Part shown: positions 1 to 7,568 of the stretch, piece by piece
How positions within the stretch are numbered: the stretch's first letter is position 1
Layout of the letters: every line of letters starts with the position of its first letter
From: JBDTSW01 sp963799815
Lineage (GTDB): Bacteria; Actinomycetota; Thermoleophilia; Solirubrobacterales; 70-9
Length of the DNA: 64,000 nt
Direction: 5' to 3'
Assembly (NCBI GenBank): GCA_963799815.1
Contig: CAWCYG010000004.1
Location: forward strand, 310,001 to 374,000
Notes under the pieces: model-generated
Database searches by the model: none
What the model was told of the DNA's origin: nothing
What the model saw: the letters and a program-made list of their open reading frames with translations, nothing else
Made by a program: the position numbers and the translations under genes

Positions 1-225
1 CTCCTCGACTGGAAGCCGACCCGATCCTTCGAGGACGAGGCGCAGCTCGAGGTCGAGGATGTTCAGCAGATGATGGATGCCCAAAACGAGATGCGCCGCC
101 GGCGGGGAGCCACCGACATCACCAATGCGGACGTGCGCCGGATGGTCGACGAGGACGAGGCCGTGCGAGCACGCGCTCGCTCCAAAGGCCATCGCGAGGA
201 GCTCGAGGACGAGCTCGGCGCGTGA
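1..225 (+). CDS. C-terminal part of an unknown charged protein (5' end outside window)
   Basis: An open frame enters from the window edge and stops with TGA at 223-225, giving the last 74 residues of a protein. The tail is highly charged, with an Arg cluster (MRRRRG) and a Glu/Asp-rich end (EELEDELGA), and is probably helical. No catalytic motif is visible and I do not recognise the family. The next gene starts 13 bases downstream on the same strand, so the two may be co-transcribed. Confidence 0.6.
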   Translation, partial: LLDWKPTRSFEDEAQLEVEDVQQMMDAQNEMRRRRGATDITNADVRRMVDEDEAVRARARSKGHREELEDELGA

Positions 226-238
226 CCGCTGACGAGCC

Positions 239-733
239 TTGGCCCGCGCGCTGATCGTCGGCTGCGGGTGCCGCGGCAGGGCCCTCGGGCGTGGGCTCTT
301 GGAGGCCGGGTGGCAGGTACGCGGCACGTCCCGCTCGCAGGTGGGCGCGGCTTCGATCCGTGAGGCCGGGCTCGAGGCCGCGGTCGCGGATCCGAATCGG
401 ATCGGCACCGTGCTCGATCAGATCGACGGCGTGGCGGTGATCCACTGGCTTCTGGGCGGCGCCATCGGCGAGCCCATGAGCGTTCGGGCACTGCACGGCG
501 ACCGGCTCGAGCGTCTGCTGGAGGAGCTCGTCGACACTCCCGTCCGCGGGTTGGTCTACGAGGGGGCCGGGAGCGTCGACGACGGAGCGCTGGGGAAGGG
601 GACGCGGATTCTGCGGGAGGCTTCTGAGCGCTGGCGAATCCCGGTGGAGATCGTGACGACGGATCCGAGCGACCGGCAGCGCTGGCGGGGTGCGATGCTG
701 GTCGCGACCGGCCGAGTGCTGGGCCTCGACTAG
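239..733 (+). CDS. Rossmann-like NAD(P)-binding-type hypothetical protein
   Basis: A 164-residue protein. Its N-terminus (ALIVGCGCRGRALGRGLLE) has the beta-strand, glycine turn and helix of a dinucleotide-binding Rossmann fold, as in short epimerase or NmrA-like proteins. No catalytic Tyr-Lys pair is obvious, and at 164 residues it is shorter than a full epimerase, so substrate and reaction are unknown. An in-frame stop at 230-232 leaves TTG at 239 as the first possible start. The frame, composition and position directly behind the upstream gene support it as a real gene. Confidence 0.6.
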   Translation: MARALIVGCGCRGRALGRGLLEAGWQVRGTSRSQVGAASIREAGLEAAVADPNRIGTVLDQIDGVAVIHWLLGGAIGEPMSVRALHGDRLERLLEELVDTPVRGLVYEGAGSVDDGALGKGTRILREASERWRIPVEIVTTDPSDRQRWRGAMLVATGRVLGLD

Positions 734-746
734 GGCGGGAACCGGG

Positions 747-1112
747 TCACTCGAGCGGCTTGGGCGGTGTCTGTTCGGCCCCGGACTCCGACCAGGGAGC
801 CTGGTCGGAGTAGTTCGCCTCGGAGCGATCGAACTGGCCGATCAAGACGATGAAGCCGATCACCAGGGCCACGATCACGATCAGTACGCCACCGTAGAGC
901 CGCACCTGCCTGGCGATGCCCGGGCCGTAGTTGCCGCCGATCACCTCACGCCGCTTGTCGAGGCCCATCGCGTCGACGTCGGCCTGGTCGTGGCGGGCCA
1001 GGCGCTCCTCCGGATCCTCCCGGTCGATCGTGGTGTTGGGGCCGATCGAGGGCGCGGTGATATCGCTGGCGTCCTCCTCGGAGTCCTCGCGGGTCTCGTC
1101 CTCGGCCCTCAT
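747..1112 (-). CDS. Single-pass membrane protein of unknown function
   Basis: A 121-residue protein with an acidic N-terminal half, a conserved-looking juxtamembrane stretch (RREVIGGNYGPGIARQ), one strongly hydrophobic helix of about 23 residues (LIVIVALVIGFIVLIG) and a short outer tail. I chose the ATG at 1112 over the upstream one at 1136 because a TACGGT -10-like hexamer ends 8 bases before it, the leaderless layout seen across this window. It is convergent with the upstream plus-strand gene. Function unknown. Confidence 0.6.
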   Translation of the reverse strand: MRAEDETREDSEEDASDITAPSIGPNTTIDREDPEERLARHDQADVDAMGLDKRREVIGGNYGPGIARQVRLYGGVLIVIVALVIGFIVLIGQFDRSEANYSDQAPWSESGAEQTPPKPLE

Positions 1113-1120
1113 CCAGACCA

Positions 1121-1126
1121 ACCGTA
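1121..1126 (-). promoter_or_regulatory. -10-like TACGGT, leaderless layout
   Basis: TANNNT hexamer ending 8 bases before the ATG at 1112. It belongs to the recurrent leaderless-promoter pattern described in the findings. Confidence 0.45.
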
Positions 1127-1188
1127 GGGCGCTCAACGGCAGCCCGCAACCCGCAACCGCAATGCGCGGGGGGACTCGTGTGAGCGGC

Positions 1189-1226
1189 TAAATAGCTAAA
1201 CTCTGATAAGGATTCACCTATATACG
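1189..1226 (+). promoter_or_regulatory. AT-rich promoter-like patch before the sulfurtransferase
   Basis: An unusually AT-rich stretch for this genome, ending in TATATA at 1219-1224. It lies about 40 bases before the GTG start of the sulfurtransferase gene and is the likely promoter region. No convincing -35 box is visible. Confidence 0.4.
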
Positions 1227-1263
1227 TTTCGGGGTGCGGAAGCGCATCGGAGGAGGCAGAGAA

Positions 1264-2106
1264 GTGGCTGATTACGCGAAGGACGTCCTGGTCTCGACCG
1301 ACTGGGTGGCTGATCATCTGGACGACGAGAGCATCCGCATCGTCGAGGTCGACGAGAACCCGGCGCTCTACGCGGAAGCCCATATCCCGGGGGCGATCGG
1401 CTTCGACTGGAAACGCGACCTTCAGGACCAGCTCCGGCGCGACTTCCTCGGACCGCAGGAGTTTGGCGAGCTGATGGGCTCCCGCGGCATCTCCAACGAC
1501 CACACGATCGTGCTCTACGGGGATCGCAACAACTGGTTCGCGGCCTATACCTACTGGTACTTCAAGTACTACGGCCACGACGACGTGAAGCTGATGAACG
1601 GCCCCCGCGAGAAGTGGATCGAGGAGGGCAAGGAGACCTCGACCGACGTGCCGAGTCACGACGCTGCGACCTTCGAGGCCAGGGGTGAGGACGCCGCCAT
1701 CCGCGCCAAGCGCGACGAGGTAACCGACGCGCTCGATTCCCAAACGCGGCTCGTCGACGTTCGCAGCCCGCAGGAGTTCTCGGGCGAGCTGATCGCGATG
1801 GCCGGCTACGAGCAGGAGGGCGCGCAGCGCTCAGGCCATATCCCCGGTGCCGCGTCGGTGCCGTGGGCGCAGGCTGTCCAGGAGGACGGGACCTTCAAGC
1901 CGCAGGACGAGCTCCGGGAGCTCTACACGGAGAAGGGCGTGCTGAACGGCGAGCCGGTCATCGCCTACTGCCGGATCGGCGAGCGCTCAGCCCATACGTG
2001 GTTCGTGCTGCACGAGCTGCTGGGCCACGACGATGTGCGCAACTACGACGGCTCGTGGACGGAGTGGGGCAACCTGGTGGACGTGCCGATCGAGAAGGAC
2101 GTCTAG
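1264..2106 (+). CDS. Two-domain thiosulfate/3-mercaptopyruvate sulfurtransferase (rhodanese)
   Basis: Transfers sulfane sulfur from thiosulfate or mercaptopyruvate to an acceptor in the cytoplasm through a cysteine persulfide. The 280-residue protein has two rhodanese domains (about 8-130 and 155-275). The catalytic loop is in the second, with Cys about 236 in CRIGERSAHTWFVL, close to the actinobacterial CysA2/SseA type. The first domain has Asp in the equivalent loop (LYGDRNNW) and is presumably inactive, as is normal for the family. I chose GTG at 1264, not the upstream GTG at 1234, because AGGAGG lies just before it. The thiosulfate versus mercaptopyruvate preference cannot be read from sequence alone. 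Confidence 0.92.
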   Translation: MADYAKDVLVSTDWVADHLDDESIRIVEVDENPALYAEAHIPGAIGFDWKRDLQDQLRRDFLGPQEFGELMGSRGISNDHTIVLYGDRNNWFAAYTYWYFKYYGHDDVKLMNGPREKWIEEGKETSTDVPSHDAATFEARGEDAAIRAKRDEVTDALDSQTRLVDVRSPQEFSGELIAMAGYEQEGAQRSGHIPGAASVPWAQAVQEDGTFKPQDELRELYTEKGVLNGEPVIAYCRIGERSAHTWFVLHELLGHDDVRNYDGSWTEWGNLVDVPIEKDV

Positions 2107-2115
2107 GCCCTCGGT

Positions 2116-2682
2116 CTAGAGGTCCATTCGCTCGAGCAGATCGCCCAGGATGCGGGCGGTTGCGCCCCAGATCAGGTAGTCGCCGAGCTTGTAGGTGGGC
2201 GTGCGAATCGGCACGCCGCGGCGAACGAGACGGCGCATCGCGAACGCGCCCGTGATCTCGGAGACGGAATACTTGAGGACCGCCGCGACCTCGGCCGGGC
2301 TGGGATCGAGCGCGGATGACGTCGGGATCGCGCCCACGTAGGGATACACCTTGTAGTTGGTGACGAACGTGCCGATCGGTGGCAGGGCGCCAAGCAGCTC
2401 GACCTCGCCTGGCTCCAGCCCCACCTCCTCGTGCGCCTCGCGCAGAGCGGTCTTGAGCAGCTCCTCCTCGGGCCCGTCCCGCCGGCCGCCCGGAAACGAG
2501 ACCTCTCCGGCGTGACGGCGCAGGTCGTGACGGCGCTCGGTGAAGACGATCTCCGGGTCGGCTGGGTCGCCGAGCAGCGCGACGAGGACGGCCGCTTCCG
2601 TGCGGCCGTGCGCATCCATCGCGGCGGCCTCGCTCGGGTCGAGCAGGCGGGCGCGCAGCGGAGCGATGCGGTCGGTGCTCAG
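2116..2682 (-). CDS. Nudix hydrolase, CoA pyrophosphatase-like
   Basis: Probable nucleoside-diphosphate-X hydrolase of the NudL/CoA pyrophosphatase group. About 188 residues, with a Nudix box (FPGGRRD... TALREAHEEVGLE) preceded by the family's EVSFPGG strand and followed by PIGTFVTNYKVYPYVG, typical of NudL homologues. The N-terminal helix (DRIAPLRARLLDP) also matches the family. It lies upstream of the first ATG at 2619, so I extend the gene to a CTG at 2682 that overlaps the TGA of the upstream SDR gene. The conservative start is ATG 2619 (167 residues). The same frame stays open back into the SDR gene because that gene is frameshifted. Confidence 0.8.
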   Translation of the reverse strand: MSTDRIAPLRARLLDPSEAAAMDAHGRTEAAVLVALLGDPADPEIVFTERRHDLRRHAGEVSFPGGRRDGPEEELLKTALREAHEEVGLEPGEVELLGALPPIGTFVTNYKVYPYVGAIPTSSALDPSPAEVAAVLKYSVSEITGAFAMRRLVRRGVPIRTPTYKLGDYLIWGATARILGDLLERMDL

Positions 2683-3492
2683 ATGATCACCTGCACGGTG
2701 CCCCCGTCGACCGACCACGCGGCGCCGGAAACGTAGGAGGCGTGCTCGGAGCACAGGAAGACGATCGCCCCGGAAACCTCGCCGACCTCCGCCAGGCGCC
2801 CGATCGGCCGCTTGGCGCCGGCGGCCTCGAGTGCTTCGCTCGCGGCTCGGCTGCCCCCCTGCCTTTTGGGACTGGTCGAGGAGTCCGCCGGGAGACATCC
2901 ACAGCTCCGACTTGGTTGGCCCGGGGCAGATGGCGTTGACGATTACCCCATCGGCGGCGTAGAGATCCGCGACCAGGCGCGAGAGCGAGAGCTCGGCCGC
3001 CTTCGCGACGGAATACTCGGGCATCATCGCCGACGGTCGCTTGCCCGCGGTCGAAGAGACGTTCACGATGCGGCCCCAGCCACGCTCGCGCATGCCGGGG
3101 ATCACCGCTCGCATCGCTCGCAGTGGCGCCATCACGTTCAGCTCCCACGCTTCCTGCCAGTCCGAGTCGGGCACCTCGTCGAGCGGCCGCCAGCGGGCTG
3201 TCCCCGCGTTGTTGACGAGCACGTCGAGGTGCCCGAAGGCGTCGGTGGCGGCAGCGGCGATTCGCTCACCGGCGTCCGGTTCCGTGATGTCGAGCGCGAG
3301 GGCCTCGGCGCGGCCACGCGTCTCGGAGCCGGCGGCGGTGCATTCTGCTGCGGCCTCGCCGAGCTGGTCCTGAGAGCGTGCAACAAGGAGCACCGAGGCG
3401 CCCTCGGCGCAGAGCCTGCGCGCGACGTCGCGGCCGATCCCGCGGCTCGCGCCGGTGACGACGCAGCCCTTCTCTTTCAGCCCCAGGTCCAC
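2679..3492 (-). pseudogene. Short-chain dehydrogenase/reductase with a one-base frameshift
   Basis: An NAD(P)-dependent SDR oxidoreductase. The first part has the cofactor motif TGASRGIG, NNAG, the catalytic Ser region (IVNVSSTAGKRPS) and the YSVAK catalytic Tyr-Lys. Near 2854-2865 the frame is lost. The expected family tail (KRPIGRLAEVGEVSGAIVFL, then SYVSGAAWSVDGG) is present intact in another frame and ends at TGA 2679-2681. One extra base in the G6 run (C6 on the plus strand, 2854-2859), or a nearby insertion, explains it. Either an assembly error or a real decayed gene. It starts with GTG at 3492, 3 bases after the OsmC gene. The substrate is unknown. Confidence 0.85.
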
Positions 3493-3495
3493 CGG

Positions 3496-3894
3496 CTACT
3501 GGCAGATGATCTCGTCGGTGATCGAGACCTCGGTCTGGCTGGAGAGGGCGCGGTGGACCGGGCACTTGCCCGCGATCACCCGGAGGCGGTCCTGCTGCTC
3601 CTGATCGAGCTCGAGTGGAATGCGCATGGTCACCTGGAACGACGACGGGACGTAGCGGTCGTACTCCATGTCGACCTCCACCTCGACCTGTCCGAGGTCC
3701 CAGCCCTTGAGCTCCGCGTACATCTCGATCGTGATCGCGGTACAGGCGGCGAGCGCGCCGGCGAGGACGCGGCTGGGGGAGGGCCCCTCGTCGGCGCCCC
3801 CGGCTTCCTCCGGTTCGTCGAAGACCAGGGAATGCCCGGCGACCTCCACGTCGTGGGCAAAGCCCTGCCGCCGGGTGGCCTTGGCCAGGGCCAT
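3496..3894 (-). CDS. OsmC/Ohr-family redox protein
   Basis: A cytoplasmic OsmC-like thiol protein of 132 residues, a family that reduces organic or other hydroperoxides. The two conserved redox cysteines are visible: Cys51 in AGALAACTAITIEMYAELKG and Cys111 in IAGKCPVHRAL. This spacing suits the YhfA/OsmC subgroup better than Ohr. Its ATG overlaps the TGA of the upstream cobalamin adenosyltransferase gene (ATGA), so the two are translationally coupled. The physiological substrate is not known. Confidence 0.88.
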   Translation of the reverse strand: MALAKATRRQGFAHDVEVAGHSLVFDEPEEAGGADEGPSPSRVLAGALAACTAITIEMYAELKGWDLGQVEVEVDMEYDRYVPSSFQVTMRIPLELDQEQQDRLRVIAGKCPVHRALSSQTEVSITDEIICQ

Positions 3895-4469
3895 CAGTCG
3901 CCCTCCGCGGCGTCGCGGCCGGCGAAGAGCTCGGGATCGTCGACGTCGGCGAAGCGGGCCATCGCGTAGACGGCATCAGAGGCGCGGTTCAGGTAGCGCA
4001 GGACCTCTCCGCTCGCGAGACCCTCGGCCTCTTGGAGCGCGACGACCCGGCGCTCGGCACGGCGGACCCCCGCGCGGGCGACGTCCAACGCGGCGGAGAG
4101 GGCCGTGCCTCCGGGGATCACGAACTTGGGCGGCAGCTCGACGCGGTCCATGTAGCGGTCGATCACGTCGTCGAGGCCGTCGACCATCTCGGTTGTGATG
4201 CGCGAGACGCCGTCCTCGAGCCGCTCCGAGGCCTCTGGGGCGGTTGCCAGCTCCGCGCCCGCGATGAACAGGTCGTTCTGGATGCTGAGCGCATCGGCCG
4301 CGATCTCCTCGTGCTCGGAGCCGCAGAGCGAGCGCGCCAGGCCAAGGGCCGAGCCCGCCTCATCGACCGAGCCGTAGGCCTCGGTGCGAGGGTTCGCCTT
4401 ATCGACGCGGCCGCCGTACCACAGCGAGGTGGTCCCGTCGTCGCCCTTCTTGGTGTAGATCCGCGCCAC
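3894..4469 (-). CDS. Cob(I)yrinic acid a,c-diamide/cobalamin adenosyltransferase, PduO type
   Basis: Transfers the adenosyl group from ATP to cob(I)alamin to make coenzyme B12. The 191-residue protein has the PduO-type N-terminal ATP-binding motif (YTKKGDDGTTSL), the central VDEAGSALGLAR helix, and the C-terminal RRAERRVVAL and LNRASDAVYAMAR helices that build the trimer active site. I start it at GTG 4469, because upstream sequence in this frame belongs to the DUF1015 gene. It begins only 5 bases after the DUF1015 stop and overlaps OsmC by ATGA, so it sits in the middle of a minus-strand operon. Confidence 0.9.
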   Translation of the reverse strand: MARIYTKKGDDGTTSLWYGGRVDKANPRTEAYGSVDEAGSALGLARSLCGSEHEEIAADALSIQNDLFIAGAELATAPEASERLEDGVSRITTEMVDGLDDVIDRYMDRVELPPKFVIPGGTALSAALDVARAGVRRAERRVVALQEAEGLASGEVLRYLNRASDAVYAMARFADVDDPELFAGRDAAEGD

Positions 4470-4474
4470 GTTGC

Positions 4475-5731
4475 TCAGCTCAGGGGATTGAAGACGATGC
4501 CCGAAGGCACCTTGGGAAAGAAGAAGGTTGATTTTGGCGGCATCGTCTCCCCGGCCGCTGCGACCTCCCGAACCTGGTTGACGGGGGTGGGGCGAAGCAG
4601 GAACGCGGCCTGGTAGTCGCCGTCGTCGGAGATCGTGCTGAAAGCTTCGTCCGCGCTCTTTGCGTAGCCGATGCGCCGCTTCGCTTCGATGTCCTCCGCG
4701 GTCATCCCGAGGGCCCCTTTCAGGATCAGCTCCTCGAGGATGACCGCGTCGAGCTGGCGGTAGGCGGCCGAGTGCTGGGGAAGGGTGGATTCCAGCGCTG
4801 AGGGGTCCCTGAGGCGCAGCCGAAAGCCGCGGCGGAGGTGGGAATCGATGTAGCCGAAGACGCCGACCCCTTCCTCGCCTGCCGGGTCGAGGTCGGCCTC
4901 GTCTACCTGATCGACATCGAAGTGCTCGCGGATTGCTTCCGCGAGCGCCCGCTGTTTCGGTTCCTCTGTGAGGCCGCCGAGCAGGCGGTGGTAGCCGAAG
5001 ACGGTCAGCCCCGGGTCGGAGAGCGAGACGAGGCACATGAGCGTGTAGCGGTGGGCGCCCTCACCGCCGATCTCGTCGGCGTAGGCGAGCGCAGTCTCAT
5101 AGCGATGATGCCCGTCGGCGATCAGGACCTCGGCCTCGGCCAGTTCGCCCGTCACGGCCTCGATCACCTCAGGATCGGTGATGCGCCAAACGCGGTTGAC
5201 GGTGCCGTTGGCATCGGTAGCTTCGCCCCACGGATCGCCCAGCTCCGGCTCGAGGTGATCCCACGCGTCGCCGTCGTAGAGGGAGAAGATGGGGGAGAGG
5301 TTGTGCCTCGTCGCGCGGGTGAGATCGAGGCGGTCCTGCTTGGGGCCGGGCTGCGTCCGCTCGTGCGGGCGGACCGTCCCCTCGTCGTACGGCGTCGCGC
5401 GGACGCGCGCCAGGAAGCCGCGGCGCCCATACGTCCGGCCGTCGGGGCCCGTGTAGACCTGCTCCAGCGCCCACAGTGAGGGTTCACGGTCCGAGACCAA
5501 CACCCCCTGCAGCGTCCACGCCTCAAGCGTCTCGGCAGCATGCAGGTAGCGGTCGACGTCCTCCGCGGCCTCGGGCAGGTCAAGCTCGACGACGTTGAAA
5601 GGCGACTTCAGGACGAGCTCACGCCGCTCGGCGGCGTCGATCACGTCATAGGGGGGCGCGGCCACCGCATCGAGCGACCCGACCACCGACAGGTCGTAGT
5701 GGAGGGCGTTGAGAGGGAGGACCTCAGCCAC
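4475..5731 (-). CDS. DUF1015 family protein
   Basis: A 418-residue protein of the DUF1015 family (Pfam PF06245). Hallmarks are APPYDVI near residue 25, RPHERTQPGPKQDRL in the middle, and IADGHHRYETALAYADE. The conserved His/Asp/Glu residues suggest an enzyme, but no reaction is established for the family. It starts with GTG at 5731, with TACGCT ending 8 bases upstream in the leaderless layout. It heads the operon with the cobalamin adenosyltransferase and the OsmC, SDR and Nudix genes. Confidence 0.9.
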   Translation of the reverse strand: MAEVLPLNALHYDLSVVGSLDAVAAPPYDVIDAAERRELVLKSPFNVVELDLPEAAEDVDRYLHAAETLEAWTLQGVLVSDREPSLWALEQVYTGPDGRTYGRRGFLARVRATPYDEGTVRPHERTQPGPKQDRLDLTRATRHNLSPIFSLYDGDAWDHLEPELGDPWGEATDANGTVNRVWRITDPEVIEAVTGELAEAEVLIADGHHRYETALAYADEIGGEGAHRYTLMCLVSLSDPGLTVFGYHRLLGGLTEEPKQRALAEAIREHFDVDQVDEADLDPAGEEGVGVFGYIDSHLRRGFRLRLRDPSALESTLPQHSAAYRQLDAVILEELILKGALGMTAEDIEAKRRIGYAKSADEAFSTISDDGDYQAAFLLRPTPVNQVREVAAAGETMPPKSTFFFPKVPSGIVFNPLS

Positions 5732-5739
5732 GGGCGCGG

Positions 5740-5745
5740 AGCGTA
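5740..5745 (-). promoter_or_regulatory. -10-like TACGCT before DUF1015, leaderless layout
   Basis: TANNNT hexamer ending 8 bases before the GTG at 5731. Confidence 0.5.
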
Positions 5746-5782
5746 GCGGCGGCGATCGGGCATCGAAGCGAGGCGTTGAAGG

Positions 5783-5857
5783 TCGGGGCGCCCGGATTTG
5801 AACCGAGGACCTCGGCCACCCAAAGGCCGCGCGCTACCAGGCTGCGCCACGCCCCGA
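5783..5857 (-). tRNA. tRNA-Pro (anticodon TGG)
   Basis: The cloverleaf is readable on the minus strand: acceptor TCGGGGC/GCCCCGA, proline-type D arm (GGCGCAGCCTGGTAGCGC), anticodon stem CGGCC/GGCCG with loop TTTGGGT giving anticodon TGG, and T arm containing GTTCAAATC. No CCA is encoded. Confidence 0.95.
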
Positions 5858-5979
5858 CGTCGCTCAGTCTAGGCCGTGCAGGTGGCGCCGCCGTTGCGGG
5901 CCTGGCGCCCGATTCGCGGTATGCGAGAAGAAAGCGCCATCGACTTTGTTCGCAAGTCCCGCCGGTACTCTGGCCCCAG

Positions 5980-6052
5980 GCCCCCGTAGCTCAGTGGACA
6001 GAGCGTCGGACTTCTAATCCGAGGGTCGGAGGTTCGAATCCTCCCGGGGGTA
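5980..6052 (+). tRNA. tRNA-Arg (anticodon TCT)
   Basis: The cloverleaf is readable: acceptor GCCCCCG pairs with CGGGGGT, with a G-T first pair, then discriminator A. Anticodon stem TCGGA/TCCGA has loop CTTCTAA, anticodon TCT, and the T loop is GTTCGAATC. No CCA is encoded. The non-Watson-Crick first acceptor pair is slightly unusual. Confidence 0.95.
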
Positions 6053-6504
6053 CTAACAGGAGATTTGCGTGGCGATCCCTCGGTGATTGTGCGGGAGCCA
6101 CCCTCGGGACGCGGCCGAGATCCTCAACACTCTCCTGACCAAGTTCCCGCAGTTGTTCCCAGGTCGTGTGGTCAACGCCCAGGTGCTAGCTGAGGTGAGC
6201 GAGGAACTGGGCCCCTGTCACGGAATTTCTCCCGCCCAGGGGGCCGCTGACACCGCCCGGTTCTCCCTGAAGAGCTAGCGCCGGGTTGCGTAGACCAACA
6301 GCAGTTAGTCAGACACCCCCAGATGAGAGCAGGTCTCATCGTCGCCTCACGTTCCTCTCACAGGGGGGGTTGAAGCTGGCCGCAATGACGATGCCTGGGC
6401 CGCGCCAACGCGCGTCGTTTCAGGCTTCCCAAAGCGATGGCGGGGATGCACTCCCCGCCACCGTCGTTTGGGCGACAGGGAAGCGCATCCGGGGGGAGGC
6501 GAGT
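6053..6504. other. Stretch with no confident gene
   Basis: About 450 bases between tRNA-Arg and the zinc-ribbon gene. A 63-codon plus-strand frame (6087-6278, GTG start) exists but has no recognisable motif and no Shine-Dalgarno, so I do not call it. The only clear structure is the short hairpin at 6439-6459. Confidence 0.5.
6439..6459 (+). other. 8-bp perfect hairpin
   Basis: GGCGGGGA and TCCCCGCC flank a 5-base TGCAC loop. It lies about 45 bases before the zinc-ribbon gene. No T-tract follows, so it is not an obvious intrinsic terminator. Confidence 0.4.
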
Positions 6505-6708
6505 ATGCAGTGTCCGCACTGCCAGTTCAACGGGCCACGACACGATCCCGAGGAACAGCATTGGGAGGTGCGAGGCCAGTTTCGGGGTCACCGGGTCCGG
6601 CGTTGCCGCGCCTGCGGACATTGCTTCTACATGAGGAAGGCCCGGGCTCCGAAGGCGCTCCTGCCGGCAGAGTGGCTCGAGATGGAACGGCACGACGAGC
6701 CGGGCTAG
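6505..6708 (+). CDS. Zinc-ribbon microprotein
   Basis: A 67-residue protein with two Cys pairs that can form one zinc ribbon: CPHC at residues 3-6 and CRAC about 30 residues later, followed by GHCFYMRKAR. ATG 6505 is preceded by a GGGGGGAGG Shine-Dalgarno. Small ribbons of this type often bind nucleic acid or a partner protein, but nothing here fixes the role. The frame is open further upstream to 6286, but that part has no motif and the ribosome binding site marks 6505. Confidence 0.6.
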   Translation: MQCPHCQFNGPRHDPEEQHWEVRGQFRGHRVRRCRACGHCFYMRKARAPKALLPAEWLEMERHDEPG

Positions 6709-6729
6709 GAGCCCTGAAGCGCCCCAAGG

Positions 6730-6741
6730 GAACATACGTTC
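6730..6741. promoter_or_regulatory. LexA/SOS-box-like palindrome GAACATACGTTC
   Basis: GAAC-ATAC-GTTC with a flanking G on each side fits the Gram-positive/actinobacterial SOS box pattern CGAACRNRYGTTCG, apart from the outermost base. It lies between the zinc-ribbon gene and a DUF2510-like remnant. No recA, lexA or imu gene is nearby, so its target is unclear. Confidence 0.45.
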
Positions 6742-6781
6742 GAGCGAAGGATTCCCCGCCCGAACGGGAAGAACGGGCCTT

Positions 6782-6922
6782 GGACGCAGGTACGGGTTTC
6801 ATGGAGGGCAGAGGTTCTGGGACGGGGAGGACTGGACGGACTTCGTCGAGGCACCCCGCCCGAACCATGAGGCGGCACCGCTGGCCTTCCTCGAGATGAC
6901 GCTCGCCGTCGGGGGGGACTAG
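6782..6922 (+). pseudogene. DUF2510-like remnant
   Basis: An open stretch of 46 codons ending with TAG at 6920-6922. Its first half (GRRYGFHGGQRFWDGEDWTDFV) resembles the WYPDP...RYWDG..WT repeat of DUF2510, the short tryptophan-rich domain common in Actinobacteria. It lacks a usable ATG, GTG or TTG start in frame and the WYPDP part is degenerate. I read it as a fragment or decayed copy, not a working gene. It ends head-on against the next minus-strand gene at a shared CTAG. Confidence 0.35.
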
Positions 6923-7353
6923 TCCTCCTCGTCGGTCGACGAGTCCTCTTCGCCGTCCTCCCTGATGTCCTCGCTCACCCGGTCCTTGAACGGCTTCAGC
7001 TTCTCGTAGAGCTCGTCGGGCGGGACCTCGCTGCTCGGCTCGGAGGTGCCGACGAGCCACGGCGCGGCGTCGACGGCGGTCCGCCACGCGGCCTCCTCCG
7101 GGTCGGTGTCGCCATCGGCGGGGTCGTCGGGCAGGGTTTCGATCGCGTCGAGGTAGACGTTCGTGTATTGGCCCCGCTGCTGCTCGTGGAACTCGATGCG
7201 GGCGCGTGATCCCTTCGACCCGAGCGCGGACTCCCCGATTTGCTCGCGAAACGTGGTGTACTCGTTCCCCTGCTCGTCGCTCAGGACGAAGCGCTTGCTG
7301 CCTCCCTTCGTCTCGAAGGTGCGCACATCGGCAACGGAGATCTCGCGCTCCAT
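6919..7353 (-). CDS. Hypothetical protein with an OB-fold-like N-terminus
   Basis: A 144-residue protein. Residues 1-72 form predicted alternating beta strands (RFVLSDEQGNEYTTF, ARIEFHEQQRGQYTNVYLD) reminiscent of the OB fold of single-strand-binding-type proteins. Residues 73-144 are an acidic, probably disordered tail ending EEDSSTDEED, like the acidic C-terminal tail of SSB. The similarity is by eye only and I give no function. Starts at ATG 7353 and is divergent from tRNA-His. Confidence 0.6.
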   Translation of the reverse strand: MEREISVADVRTFETKGGSKRFVLSDEQGNEYTTFREQIGESALGSKGSRARIEFHEQQRGQYTNVYLDAIETLPDDPADGDTDPEEAAWRTAVDAAPWLVGTSEPSSEVPPDELYEKLKPFKDRVSEDIREDGEEDSSTDEED

Positions 7354-7462
7354 TGTCCGGAACTACCCTCCCGGCCGTCACCGAAAGCAAGGCTGGGCTG
7401 ATCGTTTCCCGCGTAAACGAAAGCGGCGACCCGCGTCCGGGACGGGTACATTTGAGGTCCGC

Positions 7463-7536
7463 GGTGGGCGTAGCTCAGTTGGTAGAGCTCCTGGTTGTGG
7501 TCCAGGTGGTCGGGGGTTCGAGTCCCCTCGCTCACC
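7463..7536 (+). tRNA. tRNA-His (anticodon GTG)
   Basis: The acceptor stem GTGGGCG/CGCTCAC is preceded by the extra G(-1) at 7463 opposite C73, the histidine identity element. Anticodon stem CCTGG/CCAGG has loop TTGTGGT, anticodon GTG, and the T loop is GTTCGAGTC. No CCA is encoded. Confidence 0.95.
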
Positions 7537-7568
7537 CCTCAGGCACCGGCGGCGAAGGTCCTCAATAA

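Noticed and set aside
2116..3492. Apparent SDR-Nudix fusion protein of 458 residues
   Set aside because: The join runs through a frameshifted, low-quality middle section. The true SDR tail is present in another frame, so these are two genes.
6087..6278. 63-codon plus-strand ORF after tRNA-Arg
   Set aside because: No ribosome binding site, motif or neighbour support; kept only as part of the gene-free stretch.
5783..7536. Integration hot spot or mobile island between tRNA genes
   Set aside because: tRNA-Pro, -Arg and -His flank a sparse region, but there is no integrase, direct repeat of a tRNA end, or clear change in base composition.
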